From positions 41,251 through 105,250 of the forward strand of contig NCEE01000015.1 in NCBI GenBank assembly GCA_002280555.1: a stretch of DNA of 64,000 bases, given 5' to 3'. The notes beneath the pieces were generated by a model. That model ran no database searches and was not told where the DNA came from. It saw nothing but the letters and a program-made list of their open reading frames with translations. The translations under genes and the position numbers were made by a program. Positions 25,256-34,071 of this stretch are shown one piece after another (the first letter of the stretch is position 1; each line of letters opens with the position of its first letter). This DNA comes from Sphingomonas sp. 32-62-10 (GTDB lineage Bacteria; Pseudomonadota; Alphaproteobacteria; Sphingomonadales; Sphingomonadaceae).

Positions 25256-26095
25256 ATGGACGCGTTGGTAACGACCGAATGGCTGGCAGCCGAGTTGCAG
25301 GCAAGCGACCTGCGTATCGTCGATGCGACCTATTTCCTTGCCGATCATGGTCGCGATGCGCTCGCCGAATATGAAGCCGCGCACATCCCCGGCGCGGTGT
25401 TCATGGACTTGGCCGAAATCGCCGATACGTCGAGCCCGCTGCCGACGATGCTGCCCTCGCCTGAAAAATTCGCGAGCCGCATGCAGTCGCTCGGGCTGGG
25501 CGATGGCAGCCGCATCGTGCTGTACGACGATTCGCCGCTGCACACCGCCGCCCGCGCATGGTGGATGCTCCGCACGTTCGGCGCGCATGACGTTGCGATC
25601 CTCGACGGCGGCATTGCCAAGTGGAAGGCCGAGGGGCGCGCGACGAAGAGCGGCAAGGAAACGCTGCGCCACCGCCACTTCACCGTCTGGGCCGATGACA
25701 AGGGCGTCCGCACGCTCGCGCAAATGAAGGCCAATGTCGAAACCGGCGCCGAACAGGTGATGGACGCCCGCTCCGCCGCGCGCTTCACGGGCCAAGAGCC
25801 CGATCCGCGCCCCGCGACGATGCCCGGCCATATCCCGGGATCGAAGAACATTCCTTATGGCCAGTTGTTCAACGCCGATGGCACCTGGAAGCAGGGTGAC
25901 GCGCTGAAGGCGGTGTACACCGATGCCGGCATCGATCTGTCGCGCCCGCTGGTTGGCACCTGCGGCTCAGGCATTACGGCATCGGTGCTGGTGTTCGGCG
26001 CGCACATGCTGGGGACCGAAGCGGCGCTGTATGACGGCAGCTGGTCCGAATGGGGTGCAGACCTCTCCACGCCAAAGGCAACGGGCGCTGCATGA
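25256..26095 (+). CDS. sseA: 3-mercaptopyruvate/thiosulfate sulfurtransferase
   Basis: About 279 residues with two rhodanese domains (about 5-135 and 155-270). The active loop is CGSGITAS with the catalytic Cys at position 236 from this start. The CGSG-x-T form is typical of mercaptopyruvate sulfurtransferases rather than of strict thiosulfate enzymes. The start is an ATGATGATG triplet after AGGAG, and I use the third for spacing. The stop overlaps the metC start (ATGA), which links it with sulfur amino-acid breakdown. Confidence 0.92.
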   Translation: MDALVTTEWLAAELQASDLRIVDATYFLADHGRDALAEYEAAHIPGAVFMDLAEIADTSSPLPTMLPSPEKFASRMQSLGLGDGSRIVLYDDSPLHTAARAWWMLRTFGAHDVAILDGGIAKWKAEGRATKSGKETLRHRHFTVWADDKGVRTLAQMKANVETGAEQVMDARSAARFTGQEPDPRPATMPGHIPGSKNIPYGQLFNADGTWKQGDALKAVYTDAGIDLSRPLVGTCGSGITASVLVFGAHMLGTEAALYDGSWSEWGADLSTPKATGAA

Positions 26096-27309
26096 GCGAA
26101 CAGGGCGGTGGCCCGTCGGACAAAACGCCCAACGGGGTGGGGCGCGGTGACGCGACCCGGGTTGTCAACGCCGGTCGCCGCCCCGAATGGACCGCGGGCA
26201 TCGTAAACCCGCCGGTCTGGCGCGCCTCGACGATTCTGTACGACAATGTCGCCGATCTGCGCGCGGCGGGCCGCGATACGCACCACCGCCTGTTCTATGG
26301 CCGCAAGGGCACGCCGACCCAGTGGTCGCTCGCCGACGCGCTGACCGAGCTCGAACCCGGCGCGGAGGGCACCTTCCTGTACTGCTCAGGCGTTGCGGCG
26401 ATTGCCGGAGCGTTGCTGTCGGTGCTGTCGCCCGGTGACGAGCTGTTGATGGTCGACACCGCCTATGACCCTAGCCGATCAATGGCGATGGGGTTGCTCA
26501 AGCGGATGGGCATCACGACGCGTTTTTACGATCCGATGATCGGGGCGGATATCGCCGACCTGATCGGCGACCGGACCCGTGCCATCCTGATCGAAGCACC
26601 CGGCAGCCTGACCTTTGAGGTGCCCGATCTGCCCGCCATCATCGCGGCGGCGAAGGCGCGGGGCGTGGTGACCTTGCTCGACAATACCTGGGCGACGCCG
26701 TTGTTCCTGCCCGCGATCGCCATGGGCATCGACCTCTCGATCCTGGCGTGCACCAAATATATCGTCGGCCATTCGGATGCGATGCTCGGATCGGTAACCG
26801 CCGGGCCCGGCCATTTCGCGGCACTCCGCGATACCGCGTTCCAGCTCGGGCAGATTGCCAGCCCCGATGATTGCTGGCTGGGGTCGCGCGGGTTGCGCAC
26901 ACTCGCGCTGCGGCTGGGACAGCATCAGGCATCGGCGCTGGAGATTGCCCACTGGCTCAAAACCCGGCCCGAAGTGGCGCGCGTGTTCCACCCGGCGCTG
27001 CCCGATTGCCCCGGCCACGCGCATTTCCTCCGCGATTTCAAGGGATCGTCAGGGCTGTTCGCCTTCGAGCTGAACGGCGGGACCGACAAGGCGCGTGCGG
27101 CCCTGATCGACGGGCTGGCGCTGTTCGGCATCGGCTATAGCTGGGGCGGGTTCGAAAGCCTCGCACTGCCGGTCGATCCGCAGCGGTACCGCACCGCCAC
27201 CACGCCCGATTTCAACGGGCCGCTCGTGCGCCTGAGCATCGGACTGGAAGACCCGGCCGATCTGATCGCCGATCTGGCGGCGGGGCTTGAGCGCTTTCGG
27301 GCGGGATAG
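26092..27309 (+). CDS. metC: Cystathionine beta-lyase
   Basis: 405 residues of the Cys/Met-metabolism PLP family. The PLP lysine is K222 in TKYIVGHSDAML. Substrate-binding and family residues include LFYGRKGTPTQ, YCSGVAAIAGALL, LLDNTWATPLF and SWGGFESLALP. It cleaves cystathionine to homocysteine, pyruvate and ammonia. The pattern fits MetC better than gamma-synthases. ATG 26092 overlaps the sulfurtransferase stop, so the two are translationally coupled. A 15-codon upstream extension lies inside sseA and is rejected. Confidence 0.92.
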   Translation: MSEQGGGPSDKTPNGVGRGDATRVVNAGRRPEWTAGIVNPPVWRASTILYDNVADLRAAGRDTHHRLFYGRKGTPTQWSLADALTELEPGAEGTFLYCSGVAAIAGALLSVLSPGDELLMVDTAYDPSRSMAMGLLKRMGITTRFYDPMIGADIADLIGDRTRAILIEAPGSLTFEVPDLPAIIAAAKARGVVTLLDNTWATPLFLPAIAMGIDLSILACTKYIVGHSDAMLGSVTAGPGHFAALRDTAFQLGQIASPDDCWLGSRGLRTLALRLGQHQASALEIAHWLKTRPEVARVFHPALPDCPGHAHFLRDFKGSSGLFAFELNGGTDKARAALIDGLALFGIGYSWGGFESLALPVDPQRYRTATTPDFNGPLVRLSIGLEDPADLIADLAAGLERFRAG

Positions 27310-27396
27310 CGGAAACACCATAACAAACAGCGCTTGCCAATCACGGCGATAATCGCAACCACGCAGGTGAGTGGTGATCGTGAGGGCGATTGACGC

Positions 27397-27948
27397 ATGA
27401 GCGGGTTCGAGTTCGTTTTTTCGCTGTTCGGCCTGTTGCTCGGCCTTGCCCTTGCCGAGGGGCTGGGTGGACTTTCCCGGTCGATCAAGGCGGGGCACCG
27501 GGTACGGATCGGCTGGTCGACAGCGCTGCTCGGCATCTTCGTCTCGTGCGACGTCGTCACATTCTGGATGTATGGCTGGGCGCTGCGGGATCGGCTGCCG
27601 ATCAGCTGGCCGGTGCTGTTCGGCGGCTTTGTGGTGACGGCGATCTATTATGTATCGACGTCGCTGATCTTCCCGGATGACCTTTCGGACTGGGACGATC
27701 TCGACGCGCATTTCGACAAGCATCGGCGCAAGGTGCTGGGCGGGATTTTCATCTGCAACGTCGTGCTGCTTGCAACGGTGATCGGGCTTGGAGCGACTTC
27801 ATCTGGCCTTGACCTGCGATCGTCGATCCTGACCTGGTCATTCTTTCCCGTCACGCTGATTGCCATCATCACCGCGGATCGCCGCATCATCCTTGCCTGT
27901 CTGGCCTGGCTGATCGCGCTCTATCCCCTATCAGCGGTCTGGACGTGA
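27397..27948 (+). CDS. Multi-pass membrane protein of unknown function
   Basis: 183 residues with about five hydrophobic segments: LFGLLLGLALAEGLG, ALLGIFVSCDVVTFWMYGWA, VLFGGFVVTAIYYVST, a fourth near ILGGIFICNVVLLATVIGLG, and the C-terminal pair. A conserved-looking acidic loop (FPDDLSDWDDLDAHFDKH) sits between helices 3 and 4. GAGGG lies upstream of the ATG. I do not recognise a named family. It stands alone between metC and the reverse-strand lipoprotein gene. Confidence 0.75.
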   Translation: MSGFEFVFSLFGLLLGLALAEGLGGLSRSIKAGHRVRIGWSTALLGIFVSCDVVTFWMYGWALRDRLPISWPVLFGGFVVTAIYYVSTSLIFPDDLSDWDDLDAHFDKHRRKVLGGIFICNVVLLATVIGLGATSSGLDLRSSILTWSFFPVTLIAIITADRRIILACLAWLIALYPLSAVWT

Positions 27949-28071
27949 GCCTTCTGGCTTTCGTTACAGACTTCGGTTTTTAGGTCACAACGAGCGCCGA
28001 ATCTGTGTCGAGACCCTTAACCTAGATTTCCGAGGCGTTGCTCGCCGGTTGGCCACTAGGCAATGCAGCGG

Positions 28072-28488
28072 TTACTTCGGGGTCGAGGTCGTCGCTGCCT
28101 GGCCGTCGCCCTCAGGCGCCGCCACGATGTCGCGCGTGGTCGATCCCTTGTCGACGACCGTCGTTTCGGGATCGCCCACATCCGAACGGATACCGGGGCT
28201 TGCAACATCATTGCCGGCCGAGCGCAGCAGGGCGCTTTCCGATGCACTGCGGGCCGCCGCACCACCAAACATCGCTTCAAGCGCAAGCGCGCTTGGGCCG
28301 GTATCCTGCGGGCGCGCAGCGCCGGGCTTGGGCGGGGTAAGCGAATAATCGGGCGGAATGACAAGCGGCGCCTGGCGCGCCACGGCGAATTCATCGGGCC
28401 GCGCACGGTTGAGACCGCTGCCGCCACCGCAGGCGCTGAGGAAAACGGTCAGGCCCAGGCCCAGTACGAGCCCTGTGAGTTTACGCAT
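28072..28488 (-). CDS. DUF3035 lipoprotein, BamF-like
   Basis: 138 residues with lipobox LSAC at about residue 20. The hallmark is RPDEFAVARQAPLVIPPDY followed by a Pro-rich stretch, which is the DUF3035 core. In Caulobacter a protein with this kind of motif (BamF) joins the outer-membrane BAM complex. The assignment here rests on recalled motif similarity. ATG 28488 has TGGAGA 6 nt upstream and overlaps the lspA end, so it is coupled to the signal peptidase that would process it. Confidence 0.82.
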   Translation of the reverse strand: MRKLTGLVLGLGLTVFLSACGGGSGLNRARPDEFAVARQAPLVIPPDYSLTPPKPGAARPQDTGPSALALEAMFGGAAARSASESALLRSAGNDVASPGIRSDVGDPETTVVDKGSTTRDIVAAPEGDGQAATTSTPK

Positions 28489-28999
28489 TGCCATTCTCCA
28501 CTGAAACTTTCGCCGCCGGCCTATCGCGCACCAGGATCGCGCGCACCAACAGCACCAATACACCTATCGTAATCGCCGCATCGGCCAGATTGAAGACCAA
28601 AAACGGGCTCCACTCGCCAATGTGCAAATCCGCAAAATCGACCACATAGCCCAACCGGGCACGATCGATGATGTTCCCCAGCGCCCCGCCAAGCACAAGC
28701 CCGAGCGCGAACTGATCCTGCCGGTTGCGTTCACGAAACATCCAGACGAGCACGCCTGCGGCGATCGCCGACGTCAGCGCTACCAACGCCCAGCGCGCGC
28801 CATCGCTGCCCGCCGTCAGCAGCCCGAGCGATACGCCCTCATTCGCCACAAAGCGAATGCGGAAAACTGGCAAGAGTTCGATCGCCCGTCCGGCCAGCAC
28901 GTCCAGACCAAGCACATCGGTGACGATGAATTTGGTCGCCTGATCGAGCAGAAAAACGATCGCGGCCGCTGCAAGCCCGATCAGGGGGAACTGCTTCAT
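28481..28999 (-). CDS. lspA: Lipoprotein signal peptidase (signal peptidase II)
   Basis: 172 residues with four membrane helices. The catalytic aspartates are D112 (GNIIDR) and D140 (FNLADAA), with VVDFADLHIGEW between them, as in LspA. It cleaves lipoprotein signal peptides after lipidation in the inner membrane. ATG 28999 overlaps the ileS stop (ATGA), and ileS-lspA is a common bacterial pairing. The next gene is itself a lipoprotein substrate. Confidence 0.96.
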   Translation of the reverse strand: MKQFPLIGLAAAAIVFLLDQATKFIVTDVLGLDVLAGRAIELLPVFRIRFVANEGVSLGLLTAGSDGARWALVALTSAIAAGVLVWMFRERNRQDQFALGLVLGGALGNIIDRARLGYVVDFADLHIGEWSPFLVFNLADAAITIGVLVLLVRAILVRDRPAAKVSVENGNA

Positions 29000-30453
29000 G
29001 CCACCACCTCGCTGCACCGGTTACACAATCCCGCATCCTCTACCACATCAGGCAGCAGCCGCCAGCAGCGGCCGCATTTGGCATAATCGGTGCGCATGAC
29101 GGATACAGTATCGCCCTTCGTCACTTTCGCCACGATGAATATCTCCGCAAGCGCATCGGCATCGATCGGCAAGGTCGGCACCGTCACCTCGGCCTCGAGG
29201 CTGGAGCGGACGATCTTGTCACGCCGCAGCGGCTCGATCGCCTCGGTCACCTGTTCCCGCAGCGCGCGCAGATCGGCCCAGTTGGTGCCGAGCATAGCGT
29301 CACCCGGCTGGGGCGGCAGTTCGGGCCATTCGAGCAGATGGACAGAGCCATCGTCAATCGGGAAGCGCGTCTGCCAGATTTCCTCGGCGGTGAAGACAAG
29401 TACCGGGGCAGCATAGCGGACGAGCGCGTGGAACAATATGTCCATCACCGTCCGCACCGCGCGGCGCTTGCGCGATGTCGGCGCGTCGCAATAGAGGCAA
29501 TCCTTGCGGATATCGAAATAAAAGGCCGACAGGTCCTCGTTCGCGAAGTCGGTCAGCAGCCGGACATAGCTGTTGAAATCGAAATCGCTCACCGCCGCCT
29601 TCAGCTTCTGATCGAGGTCGGCAAGAAGGAACAGCACATAATGTTCGAGTTCGGGCATCTGGCTGACCGGCAGCCGTTCCGCCTCATCGAACCCGTCAAG
29701 CGCGCCGAGCATATAGCGGAAGGTGTTGCGCAGCTTGCGATACTGGTCGGACACCCCGTTCAGGATTTCCTTGCCGATCCGGTGATCCTCGGTGAAATCG
29801 ACCGTCAGCGCCCAGAGCCGCAAAATGTCCGCCCCACTCTCCTTCATCAGATCGAGCGGGTTGATCGTGTTGCCAAGGCTCTTGGACATTTTCATGCCCT
29901 TCGAATCCATCGTGAAGCCGTGGGTGAGCACCGCCTTGTAGGGCGCATGGCCACGACTGCCGCAGCTTTCGAGCAGCGACGACTGGAACCAGCCGCGATG
30001 CTGGTCGGAGCCTTCGAGATAGAGATCGGCAGCCGGGCCCTTATACCCCTTCGGCCGCATCAAGTCGGGCCAGCGCCCGCTTTCGAGCACAAAGGCATGG
30101 GTGCAGCCGCTGTCGAACCACACATCGAGAATATCGGTGACGCGCTCAAAATCGGCGAGATTATAGTCGTTGCCGAGCAACGCCTGCGCTGCCTCATCGG
30201 TCCAGGCATCGACGCCTTTTTCACGCACCGCCGCAATGATCCGCGCGTTGACGGCGGGGTCGCAAAGATACTGCCCGTTCTTGCGATCGACGAACAAAGT
30301 GATCGGCACGCCCCAGGCACGCTGACGGCTGAGCACCCAATCGGGGCGACCCGCAACCATCGCGGTGATGCGGTTCTGGCCCTTAGCGGGGAGCCAGCGC
30401 GTCGCCTCAATGGCGGCAAGCGCGCGACTGCGGAGCGTGTCGCCGCCGATAAC

Positions 30454-30530
30454 CTGCCCTTCGACTTCGCTCAGCGCGAGCGGCGGTTGGGATGCATCGT
30501 GCTCAAGCCCGTTCGTGCTGAGCGACGTCG
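30454..30530. repeat. Palindromic repeat inserted in ileS (site 1)
   Basis: CCCTTCGACTTCGCTCAGCG near 30455 and CCCGTTCGTGCTGAGCG near 30506 form an imperfect inverted pair of the TTCGACT..GCTCAGC family. In the protein they encode STSLSTNGLEHD...LALSEVEG, foreign to IleS. The insert lies between VPMD and GGDTLRSRAL, where family members run through with few residues. It is in frame and has no stops. Confidence 0.75.
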
Positions 30531-30974
30531 ACGCACTGCTAATGGCACTATCCATCGGCACAAACCATTGCGGCGTGCAGCGGAAGATCACCTTGGCCTT
30601 GGAGCGCCAACTATGCGGATAGCTGTGCCTGAAATCATCGCTCGCCGCGAGCAGCCCGCCGCTCGCACGCAGGTCCGAACAGATCGGGCCGTCGGCGGCG
30701 ACGAACTTCTTGTTGATGACCGATCCCTGCCCGCCGAGCCACGCCCAATCCGCCCGGTACATCCCCGCCGCATCGACCGCGAAGACGGGCTCGATGCCAT
30801 GCGCCTTGCACAGCAGGAAATCGTCCTCGCCGTGATCGGGGGCCATATGGACGAGGCCGGTGCCGGCGTCGGTGGTTACGAAATCGCCGGGCAGGAACGG
30901 CCGCGGCCGCAGGAAGAATTCGGCGAGCGGGGAATTAGGGTCGATGTTCAGTCCCCCGTCAACCCCACTCTCCC

Positions 30975-31059
30975 CGTCACCCCGGGCTTGACCCGGGGTC
31001 CCGCTGCCTTCTCCACCGTCAGAAGAAGAAGCTGGACCCCCGCTTTCGCGGGGGTGACG
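30975..31059. repeat. Palindromic repeat inserted in ileS (site 2)
   Basis: CGTCACCCCGGGCTTGACCC at 30975 onward and GGACCCCCGCTTTCGCGGGG...GTGACG ending at 31059 are the two ends of a GTCAC-type element with an AGAAGAAGAAG spacer. In frame they encode RHPRESGGPASS...TPGQARGDGE, unrelated to IleS. The insert falls after DLAGATARHPM and before the LRPRPFLPGDFVTT block of the editing domain. Confidence 0.85.
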
Positions 31060-32212
31060 GAAGAGTTTGGCCATGGGGTGGCGCGCGGTGGCTCCGGCGA
31101 GGTCGGAGCCTTTGCCGCGCCAAACCGGCTCAGCTAACTGGTCGTTGTCGGCAGTAAATGCGGATCGCCCTCTGAACTGATCAAAGAGCTTGGCAGCGAC
31201 CAAGACAACTCCTTGCCAGTGGATATCGAGTTGATCGCCAGACGTGACGACACCGACGCCCGGCTTCCGCACAAACTGCCGACCTCGGACAGCAACATAC
31301 TCAATCTCCGGCCCATAAGCCAAAGCCTGGTTCACCGGGATCGTCCACGGCGTCGTCGTCCAGATCACCGCATGCGCACCGACCAGTTCCGGCGCGTTCG
31401 GCGCCTCGACAATCTCGAACGCCACGTCGATCTGCGTCGAGACGATGTCCTCATATTCGACCTCGGCCTCGGCGAGCGCGGTTTTTTCCACCGGTGACCA
31501 CATCACCGGCTTCGCACCGCGGTAAAGCTGCCCGCTTTCCGCGAACTTCATCAACTCGGTGACGATCGTCGCCTCGGCCTGGAAGTCCATCGTCAGATAG
31601 GGATGATCCCAGTCGCCATTCGCGCTGCGTGTCCACCCAGTGTTGCGCGTACGCCCGGCATTCGGCGCGAAACTCGGCCGCGGGCACCTCATCCTTGTTC
31701 AGCTTCTTGGCGCGATATTGCTCCTCGACCTTCCACTCGATCGGCAGGCCGTGGCAGTCCCAGCCAGGCACATAGGGCGCGTCCTTGCCGAGCAGGCTCT
31801 GCGTGCGGCAGACGGTGTCCTTCAGGATGTGGTTCAGCGCATGGCCGATATGCATGTCGCCATTCGCGTAAGGCGGGCCATCGTGCAGGATGAACTTCTC
31901 GCGCCCGCGCCGGGCATCACGCAGCCGATCATACAGCCCCAGCGCCTGCCAGCGCGCCAGAATCGTCGGCTCCTTTGCGGGCAGGCCGGCCTTCATCGGA
32001 AAGTCGGTCTTCGGCAGGAAGACGGTGTCGCGATAATCCGTCGCTGGAACGGACGCTGCGTCGGGTGAGGTGTCGTTGATTTCAGTCATCGGAGGGTCGC
32101 TCTATCGCCTCTGGCGGCGTTCGTCACCCGTCACAATGCAGTCACCCTTTTAGCGGCTTGAAATTACACCGAATCAAACTAATTACGCCCCCGAATCCAA
32201 TCGGAGCCCAGC

Positions 32213-33109
32213 ATGAATGCGTCGATTCTTCTTGCCGCGTTGAGCATTGCAACGGTCGATGCAGGGGCACCCGATACTGCCGATACGCTGGAGACGCCGT
32301 TGATGACCGTATCGGCCATCGCCGAAGCCGATGCCGAAGCCGATGCGGAAGGTCAGGCGGCACCAGCCGCGCCGCTGCGTGGGATGACGTTCGGGCCCTT
32401 TCCTCCGGCTTGGCAAATCGATGTGGGGCCCGGGGTGCTCGCCATTCCCCGGTTTCCGGGCAGCGATGGCTTGCGCGTGCTGCCGGTGCCGCAGCTGGAT
32501 ATCCGCTACAAGAACCAGTTCTTCGCCTCGATCCAGTCAGGCATTGGCTACAACGTCCTCAACACCAGGCGCTGGCGTGCCGGGCCGATCCTGCGGCCTG
32601 ATTTCGGTCGCACGCGCAGCGACATTGCGGTTTTTCCGGGCCTCAACAAAATCAATATCGCGCCCGAACTTGGCGGATTTCTGACGTATCAGCCGTCGTT
32701 CTTCACCTCGGTGCAGCTGGAGGTGCGCCAGGCGGTCGGCGGTCATGACGGGCTGGTTGCTGATCTCACGCTGCGCAAGATTGCGCTGAAGGGGAAATGG
32801 ACATTGGGCTATGGCGGGCGTGTGCGCTTTGCCGATGCGACCTATCTGCGCGCTTATCACGGCGTAACGCCGGCCCAATCGATCACCAGCGGGCTGCAAG
32901 CCTATCGTCCGGGTGCAAGCTTTACCGATGTGGGCGTATCCGGGTTCGCCTCGCGGCGGATTGGCGGCAACTGGAGCGTCAATGCCTTTGGCAGCTATGC
33001 CCGGCTGATCGCCGATGCCGCCCGATCGCCAATCTCAAAAAGCGCGTTCGGCAGCCGCAACCAGGTCACGCTTGGCGCGTCGATCAGCTATCGCTTCCGG
33101 TTCGACTAG
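32213..33109 (+). CDS. MipA/OmpV family outer-membrane protein
   Basis: 298 residues. A hydrophobic N-terminus and an acidic Ala-rich linker (with an EADAEADAEG repeat) precede a beta-barrel region. The family pattern is PRFPGSDGLRVLPVPQLDIRYK, GIGYNVL and the terminal strand SISYRFRFD, with the usual aromatic end. MipA/OmpV proteins are outer-membrane barrels linked to murein enzymes or osmotic response; the exact role is unknown. No strong ribosome site is seen. Its last 26 nt overlap ribF, tail to tail. Confidence 0.85.
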   Translation: MNASILLAALSIATVDAGAPDTADTLETPLMTVSAIAEADAEADAEGQAAPAAPLRGMTFGPFPPAWQIDVGPGVLAIPRFPGSDGLRVLPVPQLDIRYKNQFFASIQSGIGYNVLNTRRWRAGPILRPDFGRTRSDIAVFPGLNKINIAPELGGFLTYQPSFFTSVQLEVRQAVGGHDGLVADLTLRKIALKGKWTLGYGGRVRFADATYLRAYHGVTPAQSITSGLQAYRPGASFTDVGVSGFASRRIGGNWSVNAFGSYARLIADAARSPISKSAFGSRNQVTLGASISYRFRFD

Positions 33110-34031
33110 CGGCCAGCACCACCCGCGCCGCGGCGCAATCGGCGTCCATCTGTGCGACCAGCGCCTCCAGCCCGTCAAACTTCGCTTCCGGGCGCAGATA
33201 CGCGATCAGCTCAACCTCGATCGGCTGGCCATACAGATCCTCTGCGAAATCGAACAGGAACACTTCGAGCAGCTCTTTGGGCGGATCGAAGGTCGGGCGC
33301 ACGCCGATATTGGCCGCGCCGTCCACCACCCTGCCATCGGCCAGCCGCGCGCGGACTGCGTAAATGCCGTAGGCGGGGCGCAGATAGGTCCCCATATCGA
33401 TATTGGCGGTGGGATAGCCGATCGTGCGGCCGACTTTGTCGCCGTGCTGCACGGTGCCCGCAATCGCGAAGGGCCGGGTCAGCAATCGCGCCGCCCCCGC
33501 CGGATCGGCCCCCTGCAACAATGCGCGGATGCGGCTGGAGGAGACCACTTCGTCCGATGCCGTTACTGGCCCGACAGTATCACAGCTAAAGCCATTCGCC
33601 GCGCCCAGCGTGGCGAGCACCTGCACATTGCCGCCACGCTTTGCGCCAAAGGTAAAGTCCTCCCCCGTCACCACGCCCGCCACGCCGAGATTGGCGACCA
33701 GGCATTCATCGACGAACGCCGCCGCGCTCAGCCGGGCCAGCGCTTCATCGAAATGCAGCACGACCATGGCATCAGCCCCGGCTCCGGCGAACAGTCGCAG
33801 CCGCTGATCGAGCGTGGTCAGGCGGAACGGTGCGGTATCGGGTTTGAAATAGCGTACCGGATGCGGATCGAACGTCGCGACCAAAGCGGGCACACCGCGC
33901 GCCTTGGCGAGCGCCACCGCACGGCCGACGACCGCCTGGTGCCCCAGGTGAAATCCATCGAAATTGCCGAGCGCTACAATGCCGCCGCGATAGCGCTGGG
34001 GCACTGGCGCACCCCCGTCGAGACGCTCCAT
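33084..34031 (-). CDS. ribF: Bifunctional riboflavin kinase/FAD synthetase
   Basis: 315 residues. The N-terminal FAD synthetase has the nucleotidyl-transfer motif GNFDGFHLGH (22-31) and VTGEDFTFGAKRGG. The C-terminal flavokinase (about 190-310) has GRTIGYPTANI and NIGVRPTF. It turns riboflavin into FMN and FAD. Its gene ends 40 nt into the convergent MipA gene region (26-nt overlap of coding ends). It follows the M19 dipeptidase gene by 40 nt at the end of a long leftward run. Confidence 0.95.
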   Translation of the reverse strand: MERLDGGAPVPQRYRGGIVALGNFDGFHLGHQAVVGRAVALAKARGVPALVATFDPHPVRYFKPDTAPFRLTTLDQRLRLFAGAGADAMVVLHFDEALARLSAAAFVDECLVANLGVAGVVTGEDFTFGAKRGGNVQVLATLGAANGFSCDTVGPVTASDEVVSSSRIRALLQGADPAGAARLLTRPFAIAGTVQHGDKVGRTIGYPTANIDMGTYLRPAYGIYAVRARLADGRVVDGAANIGVRPTFDPPKELLEVFLFDFAEDLYGQPIEVELIAYLRPEAKFDGLEALVAQMDADCAAARVVLAASRTGSDS

Positions 34032-34071
34032 GCGCGCGGCTATACGGGCGCGATGGCGCGCGCGCTAGCCA

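Larger units (their letters stand above)
28996..32089 (-). pseudogene. ileS: Isoleucyl-tRNA synthetase, frameshifted by an internal deletion
   Basis: The start (ATG 32089) through WVDTQRE (codon 157) is in one frame, with the HIGH motif at 80-83. The rest continues in the +1 frame from GDWDHPYLTM near 31617, with GMKMSKSLGN and the zinc tail CGRCWRL...CNRCSE. IleS normally has a segment like EFKRLGV plus one residue between these blocks. About 23 bp appear to be lost at 31616-31620. The second frame also contains two in-frame palindrome insertions (30454-30530 and 30975-31059). IleS is essential, so a sequence or assembly error, or another functional copy, is likely. All other domains are present. 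Confidence 0.88.

Noticed and set aside
29338..31137. 599-codon frame opposite ileS
   Set aside because: Antisense shadow of ileS. No domain recognised; the IleS reading has motifs along its length.
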